Notes: generated by a model not told the origin, from the letters alone. 5,760 nt of DNA from Pseudomonadota bacterium (GCA_030597865.1 JAUVQZ010000185.1:1-5760), one strand, 5' to 3'; shown: positions 1 to 5,760, counted from the stretch's first letter. Made by a program: numbers and translations.

Positions 1-553
1 GGTTGCCGGTGTTGATGAGGCCGGCCGTGGGCCCCTGGCCGGACCGGTGGTGGCTGCTGCGGTCATCCTGCCGCTGGATCTGGACCATAGCCCCTTCATG
101 GATTCGAAGAAATTAACGGCCAAGGCACGGGACAGGGTTTTTGCCCTTCTTGAGGAGCTCCAGGTTCCCATGGCTGTCGGTATTTGTTCGGCCCAGGAGA
201 TCGACGAGATAAACATCCTGCAGGCCTCGCTCCTTGCCATGAAAAGGGCGGTGGAGCAACTTTGCCTGCCCCCCGCCTTTTTACTGGTGGACGGCAAGTT
301 TACCATCCCTATGGACCTGCCCCAGGATGCCATGATCAAGGGCGAGTCAAAGAGTGCCTCCATTGCCGCGGCCTCGGTGGTTGCCAAGGTCACCAGGGAC
401 AGGCTGATGTTCGAGTATGATGGGCAATACCCGCTCTATAATTTCCGTCAGCATAAGGGCTACCCCACCAAGGCCCATAGGGCCCTCGTTGCCCAGCACG
501 GCCCCTGTCCCATCCATCGGCGTACCTTCAAGGGCGTACAGGAGTATGTCTGA
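1..553 (+). CDS. rnhB: Ribonuclease HII, 5'-truncated by the window edge
   Basis: RNase HII cleaves the RNA strand of RNA-DNA hybrids in the cytoplasm, including single ribonucleotides misincorporated in DNA and primer remnants. The first full codon is at base 2 and about 183 residues are visible, so only a short N-terminal piece is missing (family length is about 200). The reading opens with GVDEAGRGPLAGPVV, the family signature holding the catalytic Asp-Glu pair. It is followed by MDSKKLT, LLVDGK, the segment SIAAASVVAKVTRDR with the further catalytic Asp, and the C-terminal block QHKGYPTKAH...HRRTF. All landmark motifs are present, so the gene looks intact. An internal GTG at 47 is not the true start, because the signature lies upstream of it. 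The TGA stop (551-553) shares one base with the ATG of yraN. This rnhB-yraN order is common in Proteobacteria. Confidence 0.97.
   Translation, partial: VAGVDEAGRGPLAGPVVAAAVILPLDLDHSPFMDSKKLTAKARDRVFALLEELQVPMAVGICSAQEIDEINILQASLLAMKRAVEQLCLPPAFLLVDGKFTIPMDLPQDAMIKGESKSASIAAASVVAKVTRDRLMFEYDGQYPLYNFRQHKGYPTKAHRALVAQHGPCPIHRRTFKGVQEYV
540..544 (+). promoter_or_regulatory. Ribosome binding site for yraN
   Basis: AGGAG lies inside the end of rnhB, 8 bases before the ATG at 553. It favours that ATG over the in-frame ATG at 559, which would sit 14 bases away. Together with the TGATG stop-start overlap it suggests coupled translation of the two genes. Confidence 0.6.
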
Positions 554-915
554 TGGCCATGAAGGGTAAGGAGCTTGGCAGGGAAGGGGAGAGACTGGCC
601 GCCCTTTTTCTTGAGAAGCAGGGCATGGTGATCATCGCGCGTAATTTTCGGACCCGCAGCGGTGAGATTGACCTCATTGCCAGGGATAAAAAGGATCTGG
701 TCTTTGTTGAGGTCAAGACCCGTTCCGGCACCGAGTTCGGCTCTGCCCTGGAGGCCGTCGGCCCCCGTAAATGCCGACAGATTGTCCGGGTGGCCCAGGC
801 GTACCTCCTCCAAAATGATGGCTTTGAACAACCGGCCCGCTTTGATGTGATCGGTATCCTGATTGGTGACAGCGTCCACATTGACCATATAAAAAACGCC
901 TTTGATGCCAGTTGA
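553..915 (+). CDS. yraN: YraN/UPF0102 family protein, predicted nuclease-fold
   Basis: This 120-residue protein belongs to the UPF0102 (YraN) family, a conserved group with a restriction-endonuclease-like fold whose cellular job is not firmly established. The diagnostic features are GxxGExLAAxFLxxxG near residues 9-24 (GREGERLAALFLEKQG), NFRTRSGEIDLIARD at about 31-45, and FVEVKTR at about 51-57. The Glu/Asp of GEIDLI and the Glu-x-Lys of VEVKTR match the PD-(D/E)xK pattern. Length is close to the usual 115-130 residues. The start overlaps the rnhB stop by one base and has a good AGGAG upstream. The stop codon TGA (913-915) lies inside the left arm of the inverted repeat that follows. The extreme C-terminus may therefore have been set by that element, although no core motif is lost. 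Confidence 0.93.
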   Translation: MAMKGKELGREGERLAALFLEKQGMVIIARNFRTRSGEIDLIARDKKDLVFVEVKTRSGTEFGSALEAVGPRKCRQIVRVAQAYLLQNDGFEQPARFDVIGILIGDSVHIDHIKNAFDAS

Positions 916-1027
916 GAAATTGAGCAATAAGAATTTGAGTAGTTGAGAAAAAGCTGCCCTGCCGGAGATTGGGAGGACTTCTAGTCCCCGTGGGATAAAC
1001 TTATTCCTCAAATTCTCAAATTCTCAA
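912..1027 (+). repeat. Palindromic intergenic repeat element, MITE/REP-like
   Basis: The gap between yraN and pdxA is built on a short unit. TTGAG occurs at 912, 920, 935 and 943, and its complement CTCAA at 1007, 1015 and 1023. Most spacings are 8 bases. The left arm TTGAGAAATTGAGCAATAAG (912-931) pairs with the right arm CTTATTCCTCAAATTCTCAA (1000-1019) at 18 of 20 positions. The roughly 70 bases between the arms hold a smaller perfect hairpin, GGACT-TCT-AGTCC (975-987). No reading frame, T-run terminator or obvious target-site duplication is seen. The form fits a non-autonomous palindromic element or a folded RNA. Mobility is inference, since only one copy is in view. The strand is arbitrary. 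Confidence 0.6.
975..987 (+). other. Small perfect hairpin inside the intergenic repeat
   Basis: GGACT and AGTCC form a 5-bp stem with a three-base TCT loop. It lies off-centre between the long arms (arm midpoint about 965, hairpin midpoint 981). It is not followed by a T-run, so it does not look like an intrinsic terminator. It is probably part of the fold of the surrounding repeat. Confidence 0.4.
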
Positions 1028-1057
1028 ACCTTACCTTAGGCATCGCGTTGTATAGTT

Positions 1058-2074
1058 ATGAGTAGACCAACTTCAGAGATAAAACCCCTTGTTATCACCA
1101 TGGGCTGTCCGGTGGGGATCGGTCCGGAGCTGATCCTCAAGCTCTTTGCCGCCGGTCAGGAGAATGCCGTGGTTGTCGGCGATGCCGAGGCGTTGAGGTG
1201 GTGCGCCGGGGAGATAGGGCTGCCAGCGCCGCTTTCTCCATGGCAGCCGGGTGATGGGATCACGCCGGGCACCATTCCCCTCTATACCCCCCAGGATGCC
1301 GGACTTGTCAGGGATGATCTGCAGTGGGGGACGCCCACCAAGAAGACAGGCCGGGCCATGGGCCGTTATATTGAGGGGGCTGTTGCCCTCATCCAGGGTG
1401 GCAGGGCCAGCGCCCTGGTGACCTGTCCCATCACCAAGACCGCCCTCAATGGGGGAGGCTACCATTTTCCCGGCCACACCGAGATGCTGGCTAAGCTTTG
1501 CGGAACCCAGCGTTTTGCCATGATGATGGCCGGTGCCTCCCTGCGGGTAACCCTGGTCACCATCCATACGCCCCTGGCCGCAGTGCCGGCCCTGGTGAGC
1601 CAGGAATCGGTGGCCGGGATGATTGACATCACCTGGCAGGCGCTCCACCATGATTTTGGCATTGCCCGGCCCCGCCTGGCCGTGGCTGGACTTAACCCCC
1701 ATGCCGGTGAGGACACCATGTTTGGCAGCGAGGAGCAGGAGGCGATCCTGCCGGCCATTGAGGCGGCCCGGGCAGAGGGGAAGGATGTCCAGGGGCCTTT
1801 CCCGCCTGACACCGTTTTTCAAAGGGCGGCCCAGGGGCATTTTGATGCCGTGGTCTGCATGTACCACGACCAGGGTCTGATTCCCTTTAAGCTGCTGCAT
1901 TTCAGTGATGGCGTTAATGTTACCCTGGGGTTGGCCATTGTCCGCACCTCGGTGGATCACGGCACCGCCTATGATATTGCCGGTGAGGGAGTGGCTGATC
2001 CGGCCAGCCTCCAGGCCGCCTGTGACATGGCCCGCCAGATCCATGAAAATCGCACCCGGAGGGAGGTGTTATGA
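1058..2074 (+). CDS. pdxA: 4-hydroxythreonine-4-phosphate dehydrogenase
   Basis: PdxA oxidises 4-phosphohydroxy-L-threonine with NAD. The decarboxylated product is condensed with deoxyxylulose 5-phosphate by PdxJ in the DXP-dependent route to pyridoxal phosphate. The enzyme is a cytoplasmic, divalent-metal-dependent dimer. The 338 residues match the family length. Landmarks are the substrate motif PGHTE (H140, T141) and the three expected metal ligands: H170 in VTIHTPL, H215 in LNPHAGE and H270 in MYHDQG. The C-terminal block GVNVTLG...VRTSVDHGTAYDIAG is also present. The N-terminal motif reads ITMGCPVGIGPE, where most PdxA proteins have an acidic residue and Ala (GDPAGIGPE or GEPAGIGPD), so C17 and V19 are deviations. 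The ATG at 1058 has no clear Shine-Dalgarno. An in-frame TAG lies at 1037-1039, and the next Met (residue 15) is inside the first motif, so the start is well fixed. The stop overlaps the next gene by four bases. Confidence 0.96.
   Translation: MSRPTSEIKPLVITMGCPVGIGPELILKLFAAGQENAVVVGDAEALRWCAGEIGLPAPLSPWQPGDGITPGTIPLYTPQDAGLVRDDLQWGTPTKKTGRAMGRYIEGAVALIQGGRASALVTCPITKTALNGGGYHFPGHTEMLAKLCGTQRFAMMMAGASLRVTLVTIHTPLAAVPALVSQESVAGMIDITWQALHHDFGIARPRLAVAGLNPHAGEDTMFGSEEQEAILPAIEAARAEGKDVQGPFPPDTVFQRAAQGHFDAVVCMYHDQGLIPFKLLHFSDGVNVTLGLAIVRTSVDHGTAYDIAGEGVADPASLQAACDMARQIHENRTRREVL
2062..2068 (+). promoter_or_regulatory. Strong ribosome binding site for the P-loop gene
   Basis: GGAGGTG, a full match to the anti-Shine-Dalgarno end of 16S rRNA, lies in the last codons of pdxA, a few bases before the ATG at 2071. 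It fixes that ATG as the start and supports translation in tandem with pdxA. Confidence 0.7.
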
Positions 2075-2649
2075 CGAAATATTCAGGGGTTGGCCTGTGC
2101 GGCAGTCACCGTACCGGCAAAACAACCACGGCCGAGAAGCTTGCCCGGGACAATAATATCCCCCTTGTGGAGACCACCACCAGCGCGGTCTTTGCCAGGC
2201 ATGACCTGAAACCCTCTTCCCCCATGGATTTCTCCACCCGGCTCTGGATTCAGGACAAGGTCCTTACTGCTGCCGAGGAGATTTGGTCCCAGCATCGCCA
2301 TTTTATCACTGACCGGACGCCGTTGGATATGCTGGCCTATACCCTGGGCGATATCCAGGGTCGTACCCAGGTTGAGTTTGCCGCCCTGGAACACTATGTG
2401 GAGCGCTGCCTTGGGGCCACCAATCGTTATTTTTCCAGCCTCTGCGTGGTCCAACCAGGGATCCCCCTCATTGCCGCCCCGGGCAAGGCGGCCTTGAACG
2501 AGGCCTATATTGAGCATCTCAACACCCTGGTGCTTGGCCTCTGCCTTGATGAGCGCCAGCAGGTGCCTTTTGCGGTGATGCCCAGAAGCTGCATTGCCAT
2601 TAGCCAGCGTTGCCTCTTTATCCAAGAGAAGTGCTTTACCCCTCTCTAG
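2071..2649 (+). CDS. P-loop NTPase/kinase-like protein, AAA_28 (NadR-kinase-like) type
   Basis: The 192-residue protein is probably a cytoplasmic ATP-binding kinase of unassigned substrate. A Walker A motif GSHRTGKT lies at residues 11-18 directly after the first beta strand. DRTPLDMLAY at 81-90 resembles the Asp-Arg motif of small nucleoside and ribosylnicotinamide kinases, and it is the reason for the AAA_28-like assignment. VVQPGIPL (126-133) and NEAYIEHLN (143-151) fit the later strand and helix of this fold. No signal peptide or membrane segment is present. The final 20 residues (after MPR at 170-172) look less typical and are Cys-rich (C174, C181, C188), but the frame is open and no frameshift is evident. 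The four-base overlap with pdxA and the strong GGAGGTG site suggest co-expression. A link to vitamin B6 or cofactor metabolism is only guilt by association. No specific gene name is justified. Confidence 0.75.
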   Translation: MTKYSGVGLCGSHRTGKTTTAEKLARDNNIPLVETTTSAVFARHDLKPSSPMDFSTRLWIQDKVLTAAEEIWSQHRHFITDRTPLDMLAYTLGDIQGRTQVEFAALEHYVERCLGATNRYFSSLCVVQPGIPLIAAPGKAALNEAYIEHLNTLVLGLCLDERQQVPFAVMPRSCIAISQRCLFIQEKCFTPL

Positions 2650-2736
2650 ATTCAAGATAGAATAGAGATCTTTGCTGTTTAGGTCCTCTTAATTGATTCT
2701 AATCATGGGGCGTGTGTTCGAACCTTGAAGAACTTT

Positions 2737-4467
2737 ATGAACTACAGAAATTCATCTGCCATTTCAGCCCCGCTGGCTGCGTTGGTTTTGCTGGCCCTGC
2801 TGCTCTCTGGCTGTGCCGGTCATTATTCTCCCACCTCTGAGGAGATTGCGGCAGCTGAGCCCGATGATCCATCCTGCGCCTATTTCTATTTTTCCTGGGG
2901 GCGTTTTGCCGAGATGGCAGGCCGTCTTGAGGAGGCCCAGGACGCCTACACCAAGGCCCTGGTCTGTGATCAGCACTCCACCTATCTCCATCAGCGCCTC
3001 GCCTATCTTCTCATTGCCATGGGTAAGAAGGAGCAGGCCGGTGTCGAGCTCGAAAAGATTCTGGAGAACTCCCCTAAAGACAACCGTGCCCGCCTTGAAC
3101 TTGCCGGAATCTTTGAGAATCTTGGCAAAACAGACAAGGCCATTGAGATTCTTAAAAAAAATATCAGCGATGATCCCCAGGATAATCACAGCCGTCTGAC
3201 CCTGGGCTATCTCTACTTTCGCCATGACCGCTTGGATGAGGCCCGAACTGCCCTGGAGCAACATGTGGCCCAGGAACCTGACTCCTATTCCGGCTCGGTG
3301 ATGCTTGCCAAGCTGTATCGCTCCATGGGTGAGATCGAACTGGCCCGGGCCATGTATGACAAGGTTCTTGAACTCAACTGGTCCTTTGTTCAAGGCCTTG
3401 ACGCCGCTGAGTTTTATGAGCAGATCAGGGAGTATGAAAGGGCAGTCGAGCTCTATAAGAAGCTGCTCGAAGAGGAGCCTGACAACGAGACCTGCCGCCG
3501 CAAGCTGGCAGGTCTGTATATGGTCCTTGGTAAGCCCGACCAGGCAGTGGTGGAACTCAACATTCTGAAGAAAAGTAGCCAGGAGCCGGAAAAGGTTGAC
3601 CTGGCCATCGGTCGTCTCCTCCTTGAGCAGAAGAGGTATAATGATGCCATTCACCATTTCGGCCGGATGCTGGTTGCCTACCCCGAGATGGATATTGTCA
3701 GACCCCTGATGGCCTTGGCCTATTATGAGGCCGGGGACGGGGACGGGGCCAAGAAGGTGCTGGATCAGGTGCCGGTTGACTCCAAGGATTATGAGGACGC
3801 CATCCTCATGCTGGTTCGCCTCTATCAGGAGGAGGATAAGCTGGCAACGGCGGCGGATATCTTAGAGCATGCCCTTGAGGTGAGCGCTGCCAACCACCAA
3901 AGTTTTTTCTTTCTGCTGGCGGCGGTTTATCATAAGAATAAAGAGCCCCAGAAGGGGGTGCTTGTTTTTGAGCGCGCCACGGAGATATTCCCCGGGGAGA
4001 GCCGGGTCTGGTTCGAGTACGGTCTCTATATGGACAGAATAGGGCAACTGAAGGATGCCATGGTCCATATGGGCCGGGTACTGGAGCTTGATCCCGATGA
4101 TCCCTATGCCTTAAATTATGTCGGCTATACCTGGGCCGATGCTGGCGTCAACCTTGACCAGGCCCTGGATTACATCAGCCGGGCCGTGGCTGCCCGTCCT
4201 GAAGATGGTTTTGTCCGTGACTCCCTGGGCTGGGTCTATTATAAACGGGGTGATTTTGAGCGGGCCGTGACAGAGCTGGTGGCGGCCAGTGAGATGCAGC
4301 CGGACGATCCCACCATTAGCGAGCACCTCGGCGATGCCTATGTGAAAATTGGCGAGTTTGCCAAGGCGGCAGAGCGTTATGATAGGGCGGTGGAATTATA
4401 TAAGGATGCCAAGAAGCGGGCCATGGCGCGGCGCAAGCTTGAAGAGGCCCATGGGGGGATACGATAG
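2737..4467 (+). CDS. TPR-repeat outer-membrane lipoprotein
   Basis: This 576-residue protein starts with a lipoprotein signal peptide: a basic N-terminus (R4), a hydrophobic stretch at about 12-23, and the lipobox LSGC with lipidated Cys26. Ala27 at +2 is compatible with outer-membrane sorting, so the mature protein should face the periplasm. From about residue 49 to 557 it is almost solid tetratricopeptide repeats, about 15 units of 33-34 residues, with the usual small-residue and Pro pattern (for example ELDPDDPYALNYVGY and AARPEDGFVRDSLGWVYYKRG). TPR solenoids bind proteins and no catalytic motif is seen. The ATG at 2737 is preferred because GAAG lies about 6 bases upstream and it gives a compact signal peptide; an in-frame TTG at 2725 would add four residues. 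The 87-base gap before it shows no clear promoter or terminator. The TPR plus LolB-like order resembles PA4667-lolB of Pseudomonas. Partner and exact role are unknown. Confidence 0.9.
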   Translation: MNYRNSSAISAPLAALVLLALLLSGCAGHYSPTSEEIAAAEPDDPSCAYFYFSWGRFAEMAGRLEEAQDAYTKALVCDQHSTYLHQRLAYLLIAMGKKEQAGVELEKILENSPKDNRARLELAGIFENLGKTDKAIEILKKNISDDPQDNHSRLTLGYLYFRHDRLDEARTALEQHVAQEPDSYSGSVMLAKLYRSMGEIELARAMYDKVLELNWSFVQGLDAAEFYEQIREYERAVELYKKLLEEEPDNETCRRKLAGLYMVLGKPDQAVVELNILKKSSQEPEKVDLAIGRLLLEQKRYNDAIHHFGRMLVAYPEMDIVRPLMALAYYEAGDGDGAKKVLDQVPVDSKDYEDAILMLVRLYQEEDKLATAADILEHALEVSAANHQSFFFLLAAVYHKNKEPQKGVLVFERATEIFPGESRVWFEYGLYMDRIGQLKDAMVHMGRVLELDPDDPYALNYVGYTWADAGVNLDQALDYISRAVAARPEDGFVRDSLGWVYYKRGDFERAVTELVAASEMQPDDPTISEHLGDAYVKIGEFAKAAERYDRAVELYKDAKKRAMARRKLEEAHGGIR

Positions 4468-4472
4468 GTCTT

Positions 4473-5264
4473 ATGTTTTTTTTCAAACGCTGCATGGCCC
4501 TTATCCTCTGCCTTCTACTGCTGTCTGGCTGCGTGACCATGCCGAATCTTCTCGGTATCAGCCACGAGGAAAACAGAGAGGTGCGCGGCCGTTTCAAGGA
4601 GATGATTGCCCTCCAGGCTAAATGTCATTGCTGTCTTGATGGCACGGCCCATATCTCCCTCAAGAACCTCCTCTACTCCGGCGCCATTTCCGGCTACCTG
4701 CAGGCCATGAGCCCCTCCTATCTGAAATTTATCGGCGTTAATCCACTGGGCCAGCCCCTGGCGGTGTTGACCACCAACGGCCAACAGTTTCGCTATGTCG
4801 CCACCGAGGAGAACACGGTGTATACCGGTGAGGTGAAGAGCGCAACATTTGCCAAATATACCCCGGAGGGCTTCATTCCCACCCTTTCCTATTACTGGCT
4901 GATCGGCAGATTGCAGCCGGGGCCGGTGCAGCTCACCCGGGTGAGCAGGGATGGTGAGAGTGGTTATTGGGTTGAGCTCCTCTATGAAAATGGCAGAAAG
5001 GCCCAGGTGCTGTTTGACCTGGATGCCCTGCAGATTCGCCGCCATATCGTCTTGAACGGCGACGGCAAGCGGATTTTGAATATCCTCTATGATCAGTATG
5101 GCCCAGGGGAGTGCGATGTGCCGCGCCGGATTACCGTGACCTCGCTTACCCTGGGCTCCACCATGGAGATTCGTCTTGATGATCTCCTTGATAATGTGTC
5201 CCTGTCCCGCCAGGATTTTGATTATTCGCCTCCCCTCACCTTTAAAGAGGTGGGGGTGGAGTAG
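4473..5264 (+). CDS. LolB/LolA-fold outer-membrane lipoprotein
   Basis: The 263-residue protein has a lipoprotein signal peptide (K5, R6, then a hydrophobic core at 8-17) and the lipobox LLSGC with lipidated Cys20. Val21 at +2 does not signal inner-membrane retention. The mature part looks like the LolA/LolB half-barrel superfamily (also DUF4292-like): GYLQAMSPSYLKFIGVNPLG at 74-93 and LAVLTTNGQQFRYV at 96-109 recall the lipid-cavity strands of LolB, and later segments such as VELLYENGRKAQVLFDLD continue the beta pattern. In the Lol pathway LolB receives lipoproteins from LolA and inserts them in the outer membrane. Whether this protein does so is inference. It is longer than the roughly 200 residues of classical LolB and has extra cysteines C51, C53, C54 and C214. 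It lies 5 bp after the TPR gene, so the two are probably one operon. The start codon is followed by a T8 run. Confidence 0.8.
   Translation: MFFFKRCMALILCLLLLSGCVTMPNLLGISHEENREVRGRFKEMIALQAKCHCCLDGTAHISLKNLLYSGAISGYLQAMSPSYLKFIGVNPLGQPLAVLTTNGQQFRYVATEENTVYTGEVKSATFAKYTPEGFIPTLSYYWLIGRLQPGPVQLTRVSRDGESGYWVELLYENGRKAQVLFDLDALQIRRHIVLNGDGKRILNILYDQYGPGECDVPRRITVTSLTLGSTMEIRLDDLLDNVSLSRQDFDYSPPLTFKEVGVE
4476..4483 (+). repeat. T8 homopolymer at the start of the LolB-like gene
   Basis: Eight T bases directly follow the ATG and encode Phe2-Phe3 and part of Phe4. Runs of this length are prone to polymerase slippage, and a one-base change here would destroy the reading frame at codon 4. No variation can be shown from a single sequence. 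Confidence 0.5.
5233..5256 (+). other. G+C-rich hairpin at the 3' end of the LolB-like gene
   Basis: CCCTCACC (5233-5240) pairs with GGTGGGGG (5249-5256) over 8 bp with one G-T wobble, around an 8-base TTTAAAGA loop. A second small hairpin, GGAG-TAG-CTCC (5258-5268), has the stop codon in its loop. No T-run follows closely, so a standard intrinsic terminator is not supported. The structure could still slow ribosomes or stabilise the mRNA end, or it could be a by-product of codon choice. Confidence 0.35.
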
Positions 5265-5359
5265 CTCCCGGTGTCCCTTGTCGATTTTATAGATAGCTTA
5301 GCCTTGCCTTGCCGTCCATATGTCAAATATCCTTTCATTTAGCCTATTGTAAAAAAAAC

Positions 5360-5760
5360 GTGAATCCCGAACAGCTCCTTCCCTTGGTCCGCAAACCGAG
5401 CAGATATTGCGGTAATGAGTTCAATGTGCCTGCCAAGAACTGGCAAGAGGCCTCATTGCGCATTCTCTTGGCCTTTCCCGATATGTATGAGATTGGCATG
5501 TCCCACCAGGGCCTGCAGATTCTCTATCATATTATTAATGGACGGGATGACCTCCTTGCCGAACGGATCTATGCCCCTGATACGGATCTTGAGGATCTGT
5601 TACGGCAGTCCAAGACCCCTCTGTTCAGCCTGGAGTCACGCCATCAGCCCCTGGATTTTGATGTCCTGGCTTTTACCCTGCCCTACGAGCTCTGTTACTC
5701 AAATATTCTCACCATCCTTGATCTGGCTGCTATTCCTTTTTACAGCAAGGATCGTCACGA
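5360..5760 (+). CDS. TIGR03960-type B12-binding/radical SAM protein, 3'-truncated by the window edge
   Basis: An open frame runs from GTG at 5360 to the window end, giving 133 complete codons. The N-terminus LLPLVRKPSRYCGNEFN, followed by ILLAFPDMYEIGMSHQGLQI, AERIYAPDTDLEDLL, PLFSLESRHQPLDFDVLAFT and PYELCYSNILTILDLA, matches the opening of the TIGR03960 family. Those proteins carry an N-terminal cobalamin-binding-like domain before a radical SAM domain, and their substrate is not established. The CxxxCxxC iron-sulfur motif should lie downstream of the window and cannot be checked here. The GTG start is chosen because the family similarity begins directly after it. The only in-frame upstream alternative, TTG at 5309, would add an atypical leader. 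No Shine-Dalgarno is seen; an A8 run (5351-5358) precedes the start. The 95-base gap after the LolB-like gene shows no firm promoter. Confidence 0.88.
   Translation, partial: MNPEQLLPLVRKPSRYCGNEFNVPAKNWQEASLRILLAFPDMYEIGMSHQGLQILYHIINGRDDLLAERIYAPDTDLEDLLRQSKTPLFSLESRHQPLDFDVLAFTLPYELCYSNILTILDLAAIPFYSKDRH

Noticed and set aside
460..1011. An antisense open frame across yraN and the intergenic repeat
   Set aside because: It runs through two well-supported sense genes and the palindromic repeat without any recognisable protein motif.
911..1028. Integron attC site
   Set aside because: The ends begin with GTTGAGA and end with CTCAAAC-like sequence. They do not fit the GTTRRRY/RYYYAAC core pair, and no cassette structure or integrase is nearby.
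1000..1035. Intrinsic terminator after yraN
   Set aside because: The inverted repeat arms are A+T-rich, widely spaced and not followed by a T-run.
1051..1056. TATAGT as a -10 promoter box for pdxA
   Set aside because: It ends one base before the ATG, so transcription would start inside the coding region, and no matching -35 is seen at 1028-1033.
1073..2044. A 323-codon antisense open frame across pdxA
   Set aside because: It mirrors the G+C-rich codon pattern of pdxA. The predicted protein is low in recognisable motifs, and the sense strand encodes a full PdxA with all ligands.
2725..2736. TTG at 2725 as the start of the TPR lipoprotein
   Set aside because: It lacks an upstream Shine-Dalgarno. 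The ATG at 2737 has GAAG at a usable distance and gives a normal signal peptide. The TTG remains possible.
2764..3657. A 297-codon antisense open frame across the TPR gene
   Set aside because: It is a shadow of the repeated TPR codons. It has no family features and no supporting start context.
3733..3748. GGGGAC tandem repeat in the TPR gene
   Set aside because: It has fewer than three copies with a 6-base unit that keeps frame, and it simply encodes a Gly-Asp stretch in a TPR loop.
5279..5340. Promoter for the radical SAM gene in the 5265-5359 gap
   Set aside because: TTG-type -35 candidates at 5279, 5304 and 5309 have no well-spaced TATAAT-like partner, so no call can be supported.

Overview
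The window is about 56-57% G+C by eye. It carries six protein-coding genes, all on the + strand and closely packed, with the first and last cut by the window edges. The gene content is RNase HII, YraN, PdxA, a small P-loop kinase-like protein, a TPR lipoprotein, a LolB-like lipoprotein and a TIGR03960-type B12/radical SAM protein. Two lipobox signal peptides point to a diderm bacterium. Gene styles and neighbours suggest a deltaproteobacterium of the Desulfobulbales type (Desulfobacterota). That assignment is inference from protein style; nothing in the window proves it.

Region 1 (1-915): the end of rnhB overlaps yraN by one base (TGATG). This is a widespread housekeeping pair linked to removal of RNA from DNA and to nuclease-fold functions. 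Region 2 (912-1027): a non-coding gap built from TTGAG/CTCAA repeats. It forms a 20-bp imperfect inverted repeat around a small inner hairpin and looks like a palindromic, MITE/REP-like element. Its left end supplies the stop codon of yraN. Region 3 (1058-2649): pdxA (vitamin B6 synthesis) overlaps a P-loop NTPase/kinase-like gene by four bases (ATGA), so the two are probably translationally coupled.

Region 4 (2737-5264): a 576-residue lipoprotein made almost entirely of TPR repeats is followed 5 bp later by a LolB/LolA-fold lipoprotein. Both have a lipobox and a +2 residue compatible with outer-membrane sorting. The order resembles the TPR-lolB pair next to hemA in pseudomonads and suggests a joint role in envelope or lipoprotein assembly. 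Region 5 (5265-5760): a 95-bp gap without a clear terminator or promoter, then the first 133 codons of a B12-binding/radical SAM protein starting at GTG after an A8 run.

No tRNA, rRNA, CRISPR, prophage or recognisable insertion-sequence transposase is visible. The window is mainly ordinary core genome. The items most worth a second look are the palindromic repeat, the TPR/LolB-like lipoprotein pair, the altered N-terminal motif of PdxA and the unassigned kinase coupled to it.
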